DNA from: Candidatus Zhuqueibacterota bacterium
GTDB lineage: Bacteria > SM23-31
Direction: 5' to 3'
DNA: 6,436 nucleotides
NCBI GenBank assembly: GCA_022562855.1
Contig: JADFON010000112.1
Location: forward strand, 1-6,436
The notes below the pieces were generated by a model. The model saw nothing but the letters and a program-made list of their open reading frames with translations, had not been told where the DNA came from and did not search any database. Within the stretch, counting starts at the first letter, position 1. The number at the start of each line of letters is the position of its first letter. Below are positions 1-6,436 of the stretch, one piece after another. The translations under genes were made by a program, and so were the position numbers.

Positions 1-78
1 TAATACGTATGGAAACATTTAGAGTTTTTGCTATTATCCTCAAGAACACGACAGGTACATGCGCCGTCCACTGACCCT

Positions 79-116
79 ATAACGGGGGCAGGCCCCGAAA
101 AAAAGGGACAGGCAGG
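79..116 (+). repeat. Probable decayed copy of the GC-rich intergenic repeat
   Basis: This GC-rich island in AT-rich DNA contains ACGGGG, then GCAGGCCC, a spacer with seven A's, GGG and finally CAGGCAGG. The same blocks in the same order (ACGGGG, GCAGGCCC, spacer, GGGG, CAGGCAGG) occur on the minus strand at 4356-4326. It can fold as CGGGG (83-87) with CCCCG (93-97) around a 5-base loop. The relationship is inferred from ordered short matches; the spacer differs in sequence and length, so this is either a diverged copy or a similar but independent GC-rich dyad. Confidence 0.45.
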
Positions 117-346
117 TATAAAGCGGTCAACGATACCGGATTGTGCATGTACGTTCGTTTCTTTTTCGGAATTTTAAATTTCGTTTATTAACCCCGTTAT
201 GCCGTACCGCACAAAAAACCACACCAGATAAAACAATAAAATTTTCATGAGCCAAAAACTTTTGTCAGAAGATATGAAGCGGTCTACATCATATGTTAGT
301 TTTTCTGTTTCGGCTCAGTTCCCCGATATACGTTTGGTATAATCTT

Positions 347-369
347 ACCCCGTCATTTTTTTCCGGGGT
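347..369. other. Small hairpin, 6-bp stem with T-rich loop
   Basis: ACCCCG (347-352) is the exact reverse complement of CGGGGT (364-369), with an 11-base T-rich loop between them. No T-run follows the stem on either strand, so it does not read as a normal intrinsic terminator. It shares the CCCCG/CGGGG theme of the other dyads in this intergenic region. Function is unknown, and it may be another repeat remnant. Confidence 0.4.
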
Positions 370-737
370 TCAAAAGTAGATTTACTTATAGGAATATATT
401 CTAAATTTTTATATGATACTCTTTTTTTAAATCGCGATAAAAAACACTAAAGAAAAGTTTGAATTATTCTAAATCAGTGTGAGTATAAATAATTTTAAAA
501 TTAATGTCAAGAAAAAAATTTAATCTTTTGAAATTTTTTGTATTAGTTTTAGCTTGAGATTATGCGATGAGCGCAAGATATTTTAGCAATATTTTAATTT
601 TCTAATAGTGGAAACGTATTTGAAAATCGTTGGTAAATTTAAGTGAGAAGCATTCTATTCTCCAGTTTTTCGTATCAAAATATTCTTGTGTATTCAAAAA
701 ATTGTAAGTATCTTTCGACAATTGAAAGCATATTAAC

Positions 738-743
738 AGGAGT
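738..743 (+). promoter_or_regulatory. Shine-Dalgarno site that sets the start of gene A
   Basis: AGGAGT lies 4-5 bases before the ATG at 748. The frame stays open upstream to a GTG at 643, but that start has no comparable site, and the extra 35 residues would push the signal peptide away from the N-terminus. Both facts favour 748. Confidence 0.8.
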
Positions 744-747
744 ACTA

Positions 748-2154
748 ATGAAAATACGAAATTCAATTATTTGTATAGTGCTGGCTTTTACTTTTTTCCC
801 GCATAGCGCTTTTTCGCAGGGCAGATTGAAATTCGCATTGGATATAGCAAAGTTCAGGGCAAAAAACGGGCTGACCTATCTTGAAATTAACACTTCCATT
901 CCGAGAAATATTTTAAAATATGAGCTGGTAGAAGACAGACTGGAAAGTAACTTCGAAATTGAAGTGAAAGTTTTTATGGGTGAAACGGAGATCTTTAACG
1001 AAACTTATCTGAAAACTGCGATTGCTGGCAACTTAGCTGAAATTGACGACACAGAGAAGATTCTGAACAGGGTCAAGCTCTATATGAAAAAGGGCGAATA
1101 TGACCTGAAAGTAAAGGTAACCGATCTTGGCGCGCAAACAACTTCCGAGTTGGTCATACCCGTTTCAGTGGATCCATCCGACTTTGAAGGATTTGCTTTG
1201 AGCGATATTGCTTTGGCGACATCTATTCAAAAATCTACAACTGAAAACGAATTTTACAATAACGGTTACATGGTTGTTCCGAATCCTGAGGGGATTTTCG
1301 GAAATGAGCTGCAGCTTCTTTATTTTTACACAGAGATATATAATTTAAAATTTGAAAGTCCTTCTGACGCGGCGACGTACAATGTTTCTTACTTCATTAC
1401 TTCGGGTACAGGGGAAATTGTAAAAACATACCCTCCGAAAACCCGAAAAAAACCGGGCGATTCAAGCATCGAGGCAGGCAGGATAAGCGTCAGGGGATTC
1501 CAATCGGGGAGATATAATTTACATCTCAAGATCGTGGACAATGAATCGGGCGATACGGTAGAAAAGCAGAAGGAATTTTACATTTTGACCAATAATGCAG
1601 CTGCAAATGTTACCGGTGTCACTACCGGCGCAACACTCCAGGAAAGAATCGCGATGGAAGAGTCACAGCTTGCCAATATGGATGAGGATGCCTTGAAAGA
1701 ATTTTTTGAACAAATGGTTTACGTTACTAACAACGATGACAAAAATGCATTCAAATCTTTTGCGCTGCCGGAGAAGAAAAGAATGCTTGCCGTGTTCTGG
1801 GCGGAAAGGGACCCTCAACCGGAGACACTTGTCAATGAATTCAAACAGGAGTATTTTGCGAAAATTACGTATACCAACAATCAATTCAGAGAATTCAGAC
1901 CGGGATGGAAAACCGACCGGGGCAAAATACATATCAATTACGGGAAACCGGATTTTGTTGAATATTTTTCCAATACTGCCGGTATGAAACCTCACCAGAT
2001 ATGGTATTATTACGACTCTACAATTGAGACCACCGACAGAGTTTTACAATTTATATTTGCCGACATGAGACAGGCTAATGTTTACGATCTAATTCATTCT
2101 ACTGCGGTAAGAGAAATGCATAATGAAGATTGGAGGGAATTAATTATAAAGTAG
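748..2154 (+). CDS. Gene A: secreted GWxTD domain protein, beta-domains first
   Basis: Exported 468-aa protein of unknown biochemical function. Residues 1-23 form a signal peptide (basic MKIRN, hydrophobic core, likely cut after AFS before Gln24). Residues about 28-145 form beta-domain 1, with motif KFRAKNGLTYLEI (35-47) and closing strand KKGEYDLKVKV. Residues about 150-280 form beta-domain 2, with LSDIALA (151-157), FYTEIYNL (193-200) and a closing GRYNLHLKIVD strand. After a linker (about 281-300) comes the GWxTD domain: FWAERDP (350-356), NE (363-364), GWKTDRG (386-392), YGKPD (398-402) and IWYYY (418-422). The domain ends close to the C-terminus. It has no TPRs, unlike the two neighbours, and its domains run in a different order from theirs. 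It converges on gene B with 25 bp between stops. Family assignment is strong by motif; an envelope or periplasmic location is inferred from the signal peptide. No lipobox cysteine is seen at the cleavage site. Confidence 0.92.
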   Translation: MKIRNSIICIVLAFTFFPHSAFSQGRLKFALDIAKFRAKNGLTYLEINTSIPRNILKYELVEDRLESNFEIEVKVFMGETEIFNETYLKTAIAGNLAEIDDTEKILNRVKLYMKKGEYDLKVKVTDLGAQTTSELVIPVSVDPSDFEGFALSDIALATSIQKSTTENEFYNNGYMVVPNPEGIFGNELQLLYFYTEIYNLKFESPSDAATYNVSYFITSGTGEIVKTYPPKTRKKPGDSSIEAGRISVRGFQSGRYNLHLKIVDNESGDTVEKQKEFYILTNNAAANVTGVTTGATLQERIAMEESQLANMDEDALKEFFEQMVYVTNNDDKNAFKSFALPEKKRMLAVFWAERDPQPETLVNEFKQEYFAKITYTNNQFREFRPGWKTDRGKIHINYGKPDFVEYFSNTAGMKPHQIWYYYDSTIETTDRVLQFIFADMRQANVYDLIHSTAVREMHNEDWRELIIK

Positions 2155-2179
2155 AATACGTGTTGCAGATTATCCACGA

Positions 2180-4264
2180 TTATTTTCTTATCGTAATCTT
2201 TCTTGTTGAGGTTGATTTTTCACCGCTGACCTTGTCTTCCACGGAAATTGTTATGTTGGTATTCATTTCCGGCAGGTTGCTGATATCAAGGGCAATAAGC
2301 TCGTGAACTATTGTCTTATTTCCTCTTCTTTGTTCGGTAACCGATATTTTCTCGACACCACCGCCCGTAAAAAGTCCGCCGATTTTTTTGAATAACCCGG
2401 TTACGGTACCGGAATTCGATTTATCCCTTTCAATACTATACTCTATATCATACCTGGTTGTATTGTTCCGGTCAAGGCTCAGATTATATATCTCGAAATA
2501 CATTACCAATTGCTGTGATTTATATAAATACGAAAACGGGTACGGTTTCATTGTGAGTTGTTTCCGTGTGTCCGTATCGGTAAATTCTGCCTGCCTGGTT
2601 CCGGTCGATATTCGGATGTCGCTTATCATCAGACTATCCGCACTGTAGTCTTTGATAGTAATTTCCGGCTGATAGATGCCGAGAAGCGGTGTGTTTTCCT
2701 GGATTAACTGTATTCCAAAAGTATAATCGCCGGGTCTGAGTTCAAGGATCTCCATGTTCAATACATATTGGTCTTTGTTGTCATCACGCGACCGCGCCAG
2801 TTGACTGTACGTGATTTCGTCACTCCTTGCGAAATTCGAATCGAGAGCGACGACGTGTGATTCTACATAAACCGACGGAGACTCCTCAATCTCACTAAAT
2901 TGAAGATTTTCAAGCGGTATACCGATGTATACTTCAATGTCTGTTTTGCCGTCTTCGCCTTTGAACTGCGAGTACGACCAGGGAAAATCAAGCGGTTTTT
3001 CTTCAAAATCGAGAATAAAATTTTGAGAAGGGGCGTTCGCAATAGCAATTGTGCGGAGCTCACTGTTGGAATAAGCAATCCTGTACGGCATAATTCCACG
3101 TGAAGAGGTAAATTGATACGTCAAATACTGGTCAATCCGAACATATTGCCACAATTCACTTAGTTCTCTGTCATCGGAAGTAAAACTCCTGTACCTCGGT
3201 TCTCCGAATTTTATATAAATCTCACCCCGGTCGTCGTATCCCCGGTAGTTTTTTTCATCAAATATTGTCTTCGCATACATGACGCGCCTGAAGTGTTCCA
3301 ACAGGCGTTCGTTATCCTTAGTCATCACGTTCGGATCGTTTTTTCGCCAGAAACCGGCGATGTAGGTTCCCCGTTGTTCGAAAGGCAGAGAATCATATTC
3401 CTCCCGTTCTATATCTGTCAGGACCCACTTGAAGTCCCGGAAGATGTCATTCAGAAGATCGCGGTTGTCCAATTCGTCAAGCCCTTCGAGATAAGTTCTT
3501 GTGGCGTCCTCTAACTGACCGGTATTGAAATAAGTAAGACCGATGTAAATTTTTGCCGGGTTGTGATTTTTGTTTAACCGGAGTTCCTTTATTAGATAGT
3601 CTTCCGCTTCTTCATAGCGCCCAAGTTCGTAATGTGCTTTTCCAAGTAAGAAATGAGTTTCCGGGAAAAAGGGTTCTCTTTTTATCAGGTCTTCCAGAAC
3701 AATTATTGCGTTGTCAAAGTTTTTCCCTTTGCTCTTAGCGGCGTCGGCTTTTTCCATGTGGGCTTCGGCAATATGCAGAACGGCTTCATGATAGGTAGAG
3801 TCTATACTCAATGCTTTTTCAAATTCTCTTATCGATTTTGAATAATTGTCTGAATTTGTTATTCTCCTGAATGCCCCAAGAAGCGACAGGTAATTAGCGC
3901 CTTTTTTCAGATAAACCAATCCGAGACCATTATGAGCCGGCGCTTGGAGATCGTTTATTTTGAGAGAAGATTTGAAAACCGCCTCCGCCGAATCGAGATT
4001 ATCGTACTCGATGAGTATTCTGCCGAGACCATTGAGAGCACCGGTGTCCATTGGATCAACGTTCAACCGTTCCATGTACATACGATAATCGGGGGCAAAC
4101 CGCATTTCCTTTCGGAGTTTCAGACCCTCTTCAATAAATAACAGACTGTCGGATACTTCGTCCTGGATAAGCGCAGCTCCCCGTGAGGGCATCGATATTA
4201 ACATGACTACCGCTGCCAGGAAGGTAATTACTAAATTAAATAGACGATCTTTGGCTTGATTCAT
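2180..4264 (-). CDS. Gene B: exported TPR-GWxTD protein with degenerate GWxTD motif
   Basis: 694-aa protein. Residues 1 to about 31 form a signal peptide (MNQAKDR, then a hydrophobic stretch ending near SRGAA). About five TPR-like units span 75-267; the clearest are 201-233 (HFLLGKAHYELGRYEEAEDY) and 235-267, and the second unit is split by an insert near 121-140. The GWxTD-like domain follows: FWRKNDP (305-311), NER (318-320), RGYDDRG (341-347) in place of GWKTDRG, IKFGEP (351-356) and LWQY (371-374). Beta-domain 1 (about 427-540) has QFKGEDGKTDIEVY (433-446) and RPGDYTFGIQL. Beta-domain 2 (about 541-694) has ISDIRIS (547-553) and YFEIYNL (589-595). The start at 4264 is chosen because the signal peptide begins there; upstream only a weak GGAAAG (4282-4277) is visible, about 12 bases away, so translation initiation may be weak or coupled. 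It is a paralog of gene C, lying 205 bp downstream of it. The role is not known; TPRs suggest protein-protein contacts. Confidence 0.92.
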   Translation of the reverse strand: MNQAKDRLFNLVITFLAAVVMLISMPSRGAALIQDEVSDSLLFIEEGLKLRKEMRFAPDYRMYMERLNVDPMDTGALNGLGRILIEYDNLDSAEAVFKSSLKINDLQAPAHNGLGLVYLKKGANYLSLLGAFRRITNSDNYSKSIREFEKALSIDSTYHEAVLHIAEAHMEKADAAKSKGKNFDNAIIVLEDLIKREPFFPETHFLLGKAHYELGRYEEAEDYLIKELRLNKNHNPAKIYIGLTYFNTGQLEDATRTYLEGLDELDNRDLLNDIFRDFKWVLTDIEREEYDSLPFEQRGTYIAGFWRKNDPNVMTKDNERLLEHFRRVMYAKTIFDEKNYRGYDDRGEIYIKFGEPRYRSFTSDDRELSELWQYVRIDQYLTYQFTSSRGIMPYRIAYSNSELRTIAIANAPSQNFILDFEEKPLDFPWSYSQFKGEDGKTDIEVYIGIPLENLQFSEIEESPSVYVESHVVALDSNFARSDEITYSQLARSRDDNKDQYVLNMEILELRPGDYTFGIQLIQENTPLLGIYQPEITIKDYSADSLMISDIRISTGTRQAEFTDTDTRKQLTMKPYPFSYLYKSQQLVMYFEIYNLSLDRNNTTRYDIEYSIERDKSNSGTVTGLFKKIGGLFTGGGVEKISVTEQRRGNKTIVHELIALDISNLPEMNTNITISVEDKVSGEKSTSTRKITIRK

Positions 4265-4329
4265 TCTTGTATAATTCTTTCCAGAGATTGTTTGTTGGCG
4301 GAAATACGTTTTAAAGATTTCTCAGCCTG

Positions 4330-4380
4330 CCTGCCCCGAAGTAGGGCCTGCCCCGTAGTAGGGCTTGCCCCGTAGTTGGG
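4330..4380. repeat. Three tandem 17-bp repeats, each a small hairpin
   Basis: Three head-to-tail 17-base units: 4330-4346 (CCTGCCCCGAAGTAGGG), 4347-4363 (CCTGCCCCGTAGTAGGG) and 4364-4380 (CTTGCCCCGTAGTTGGG). Neighbouring units differ by one or two bases, and a partial fourth unit (CCTGCCA) starts at 4381. In every unit GCCC pairs with GGGC across a 7-base loop (4333-4336/4344-4347, 4350-4353/4361-4364, 4367-4370/4378-4381). The differences between units fall in the loop or outside the stem, and none breaks the stem. Confidence 0.9.
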
Positions 4381-4383
4381 CCT

Positions 4384-4456
4384 GCCACTCTGTGGCTCCG
4401 TTTTTCGGAGGCTTCGTTCGTCACGTAGTGATCCCTTATGGGAAAATGACATTTTC
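4384..4456. repeat. Chain of five short dyads next to the tandem repeats
   Basis: Five perfect small inverted repeats follow each other almost without gaps: GCCAC-TCT-GTGGC (4384-4396), CTCCG-TTTTT-CGGAG (4396-4410), TCAC-GTA-GTGA (4421-4431), TCCC-TTAT-GGGA (4432-4443) and GAAAATG-A-CATTTTC (4442-4456). With the three tandem units this makes eight dyads in about 125 bases. The pattern suggests a structured interspersed element or a folded RNA region in the C-B transcript. I do not recognise a named family. Confidence 0.75.
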
Positions 4457-4469
4457 TAAAGTCGAATTA

Positions 4470-6436
4470 TTAATAAATCAGGATTTTCGACGATTTTTCG
4501 ACCGTTTGACCGGTGCGCAAATCGGTTATTGTAATCGTAAGGTTATATTCTCCAACATCGGTTATGGAATGTTGAATCGAGAGGATACGTTTATCGGTAC
4601 TTCCCACGGTGGTAATTTCGGATGACACTGTTATCCTGTTTTCTTCTGTTTCACTTCCGAGTAATCTTGACAATATCCCCTTCTTTTCCTCTACCGGGTA
4701 GAGTGAATACTCAATCCGGTACCGGCTTTGGTCTTGTTCATTAGCCGAAAAAAGATTGTAAATCTCGAAGTAAAAATATACGGGCTGTTTTTGCGCAAAC
4801 CGGTGATAAGGATTTGCCAGTATATCGAGATTCTCTCTTGAAGGAAGCGCCTCCGGTTGTGTCAGCCGGATATTATCCGCAATGAGTATATCGCTGATTT
4901 GCAGGTCTCCGCCGGTGAATGATTCGACAATCAATGTGCCGCGAAAAGTTCCCGTGTTGCCGGACGCCGGGTCGACAAGTTCAACAGCGAGATTGTACTC
5001 GCCTTCGTCAAGCTCAAGAACCCGGTCGAGTGTGAAAAACCGGTCTGTGACCGATTCAACTGCGGTTTCATTGAACCTGAGATTTATCGTGTCGATATGT
5101 TCCTCTATTTTATCCCAGTCTTTGTCAAACAAAAAGACACCATGTTTCAGCGACCCTGTCAACTCACCCATTCTGTCGGGGGCGGGATCAAGTTCGATGT
5201 CGTTTAACCGGGAACTGTAATATACCATAACATCGGTTTTATCTTCATTTCCGCGGAATTGAACAATGTCGACAGGGAATGAGAACATCCTCCCTTTCGG
5301 CTTGTATGTGTAGAGATCATTGTATTGTTTGAACAATTCTTTCTCGTCCGGAAAATCGGGCTCCATTGTTTCCCTGGTATGTAGTTCGAAAATTTCTGAT
5401 ATTTCTGTAAATTGGGTAGTAAATTCAATTGAAAAACCATCGTAATACCAGTACCGATATTTATGATAAGCAGCTGAAAACAATCCCTTTTTTATCACTT
5501 CTCTAATCCTGTTCGGTCTGCCGTATCGTATCCATATCCTTCCCCTGTCTGTTTTCCATCCCGGCAGGTTTCTTTCCGGTACGGAGAACCGCAGGTTTGC
5601 TTCCGCTACCCTTCCGTAGTGCTCGAGTTCCCGTTCATTGTACGGTGTTAAAAACAACGGGTCTTTCGGTTTCCAGAAGTTTTCCTCTGCAACTACCTGA
5701 AGTGTTTTTGTCATTTTCCATAGATCAAGATCGAAAAACGGATGCACATAATCGACACTTTCAAATATTTCCCGTTCATCGGGTGTCATTAGTTTTTTAG
5801 CGGTTTGATAATACATGTTCGATGTGTCGTGTTCCCCTTTAAGAGCGTAACCCAACCCGAGAAACAAGTTGGCGTCTTTGTCGTCATCGTAGAGGGCTAT
5901 TATAGTCTTAAACATTTCAATAAAGGTGTCGTAATCCCCAGCTTCCAGCGTGATCTTTCCTTTCCTGAATAAGGCTCCCCTGTTTTTGAAATCGAGATCA
6001 AGAATCCGGTCGTTCATGTATAACGCACCTTCGTACTCCTGCATAGCGAACCCACTGAAACCGCGTTCGGAACGGTACATCCATTGATCGAATTGATCTG
6101 CATAAAATAAGGCAAGTTTTTCCATTACCGATACGTCTTCCGGATCCAATTCTAAAATATTTCCGTATATTCTGCCGGATTCCAATTTGTATTTTTGCTT
6201 TTTGCGAACGTCCCCAAGCGCATGAAGATATTTCGTATTCTCCGGATCGATCTTCAAAGCATCTTCAAGCGCATACTGCGCCCTCATTCTCGCATTTATC
6301 GAACTCTTTACCGAATCAACCGCCATGTAACACAACCCTATTGCATAGTGCGCATCGGCAAATTTTCTGTCCTTGCCGACTGCTTTGTCGAATAGTTTGA
6401 TAGCGGCTTTGAAATCGCCTGACTGCTGCAGGGCGA
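4470..6436 (-). CDS. Gene C: TPR-GWxTD protein, 5' end outside the window
   Basis: The frame is open to the window edge, so this is a partial gene: 654 residues are visible (numbered here from the edge) and the N-terminus, including any signal peptide, is missing. A TTG at 6335 is an internal Leu codon within a TPR, not a start. Residues 1 to about 215 are TPR-like (for example DFKAAIKLFDKAV at 7-19, ALEDALKIDPENTKYLHALGD further on, and LFLGLGYALKGEHDTSNMYY near 190-209). The GWxTD domain has FWKPKDP (253-259), NER (266-268), GWKTDRG (292-298; codons 5561-5541), IRYGRP (302-307) and YWYYDG (328-333). Beta-domain 1 (about 385-505) has QFRGNEDKTDVMVY (392-405) and DEGEYNLAVELVD. Beta-domain 2 (about 507-654) has ISDILIA (513-519), YFEIYNL (555-561) and a final GEYNLTITITD strand. 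It is the closest relative of gene B in the window and keeps the canonical GWKTD that B has lost. Function unknown; a TPR scaffold and export to the envelope are inferences from the family and gene B. Confidence 0.9.
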   Translation of the reverse strand, partial: ALQQSGDFKAAIKLFDKAVGKDRKFADAHYAIGLCYMAVDSVKSSINARMRAQYALEDALKIDPENTKYLHALGDVRKKQKYKLESGRIYGNILELDPEDVSVMEKLALFYADQFDQWMYRSERGFSGFAMQEYEGALYMNDRILDLDFKNRGALFRKGKITLEAGDYDTFIEMFKTIIALYDDDKDANLFLGLGYALKGEHDTSNMYYQTAKKLMTPDEREIFESVDYVHPFFDLDLWKMTKTLQVVAEENFWKPKDPLFLTPYNERELEHYGRVAEANLRFSVPERNLPGWKTDRGRIWIRYGRPNRIREVIKKGLFSAAYHKYRYWYYDGFSIEFTTQFTEISEIFELHTRETMEPDFPDEKELFKQYNDLYTYKPKGRMFSFPVDIVQFRGNEDKTDVMVYYSSRLNDIELDPAPDRMGELTGSLKHGVFLFDKDWDKIEEHIDTINLRFNETAVESVTDRFFTLDRVLELDEGEYNLAVELVDPASGNTGTFRGTLIVESFTGGDLQISDILIADNIRLTQPEALPSRENLDILANPYHRFAQKQPVYFYFEIYNLFSANEQDQSRYRIEYSLYPVEEKKGILSRLLGSETEENRITVSSEITTVGSTDKRILSIQHSITDVGEYNLTITITDLRTGQTVEKSSKILIY

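Larger units (their letters stand above)
1..747. other. Long AT-rich noncoding region upstream of gene A
   Basis: I see no credible gene here: reading frames are short and lack ribosome binding sites. The first 370 bases are mixed, with several short CCCCG/CGGGG islands; from about 370 to 740 the sequence is very AT-rich with long A and T runs. It contains a probable decayed copy of the intergenic repeat (79-116), a 9-bp inverted repeat ATAACGGGG (79-87) / CCCCGTTAT (192-200), an imperfect 10-bp inverted repeat (55-64 / 143-152) and a 6-bp-stem hairpin at 347-369. The promoter of gene A should lie in the AT-rich part, but I could not pick out a convincing -35/-10 pair or a Bacteroidetes-type TTTG / TAnnTTTG pair. 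No tRNA or rRNA was recognised. Confidence 0.7.
4265..4469. other. Spacer between genes C and B, filled by repeats and hairpins
   Basis: The two same-direction paralogs are separated by 205 bases, of which about 130 (4326-4456) are tandem repeats and short dyads. The rest (4265-4325) is ordinary sequence that would hold the gene B ribosome binding site. No typical terminator with a T-run in the minus direction is seen after gene C, so read-through into B is possible. The minus-strand frame 4452-4261 is open across the repeat and its TGA overlaps the gene B ATG, but its composition is explained by the repeat and it is not called as a gene. Confidence 0.7.

Noticed and set aside
249-316. Inverted repeat GAGCC-AAAAACT / AGTTTTT-GGCTC
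   Set aside because: The arms match only with a 7-base interruption on one side and are partly A/T runs; likely chance in this composition.
247-342. 31-codon plus-strand reading frame starting ATG at 247
   Set aside because: No ribosome binding site and no recognisable product; short open frames are expected by chance.
643-747. Earlier GTG start for gene A adding 35 residues
   Set aside because: No Shine-Dalgarno site precedes it, and the ATG at 748 has a good one followed directly by a signal peptide.
2155-2179. Possible bidirectional terminator between genes A and B
   Set aside because: Only a 4-bp CGTG/CACG pair (2159-2162 / 2175-2178) with a 12-base loop is present, too weak to call.
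4330-4380. CRISPR array
   Set aside because: The 17-bp units are directly abutting with no spacers and there are no cas genes.
4261-4452. 63-residue minus-strand reading frame ending on the gene B start codon
   Set aside because: Most of it is a translation of the tandem repeats and hairpin chain; it has no ribosome binding site that I can see and its Arg/Ser/Gly-rich sequence is explained by the repeat.
6333-6335. TTG as start of gene C
   Set aside because: The frame continues upstream to the window edge with clear TPR-like sequence, so the codon is internal Leu.

Overview
The window carries three related exported proteins of the GWxTD family (TIGR04514-type domain, function unknown), plus two noncoding stretches with unusual GC-rich hairpin repeats. 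GWxTD and TPR proteins of this kind are typical of the Bacteroidetes/Ignavibacteria/Marinimicrobia/KSB1-like part of the bacterial tree (FCB group) and some neighbouring phyla. Together with the moderate GC of the genes, the very AT-rich intergenic DNA and the signal peptides, an uncultured FCB-type Gram-negative bacterium is the most likely source. The exact phylum cannot be settled from this sequence.

Layout: positions 1-747 are noncoding, AT-rich, with small GC-rich dyads; one (79-116) looks like a decayed copy of the repeat found later. Gene A (748-2154, +) encodes a 468-aa secreted protein. It converges, with only 25 bp between stop codons, on gene B (2180-4264, -), a 694-aa TPR-GWxTD protein. 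Positions 4265-4469 hold three tandem 17-bp repeats followed by a chain of small hairpins. Gene C (4470 to beyond 6436, -) is a second TPR-GWxTD protein whose N-terminus lies outside the window. B and C point the same way, with C upstream, and are tandem paralogs that may share a transcript.

The main observation is that all three proteins are built from the same parts. B and C read TPRs - GWxTD - beta-domain 1 - beta-domain 2. A reads beta-domain 1 - beta-domain 2 - GWxTD, without TPRs. Motifs inside each part can be matched by eye across the three genes, so A has the order of B and C circularly swapped. B also has a degenerate GWxTD motif. A joint role in an envelope-associated assembly is a reasonable inference from the shared parts and export signals, but no biochemical function is known or claimed.
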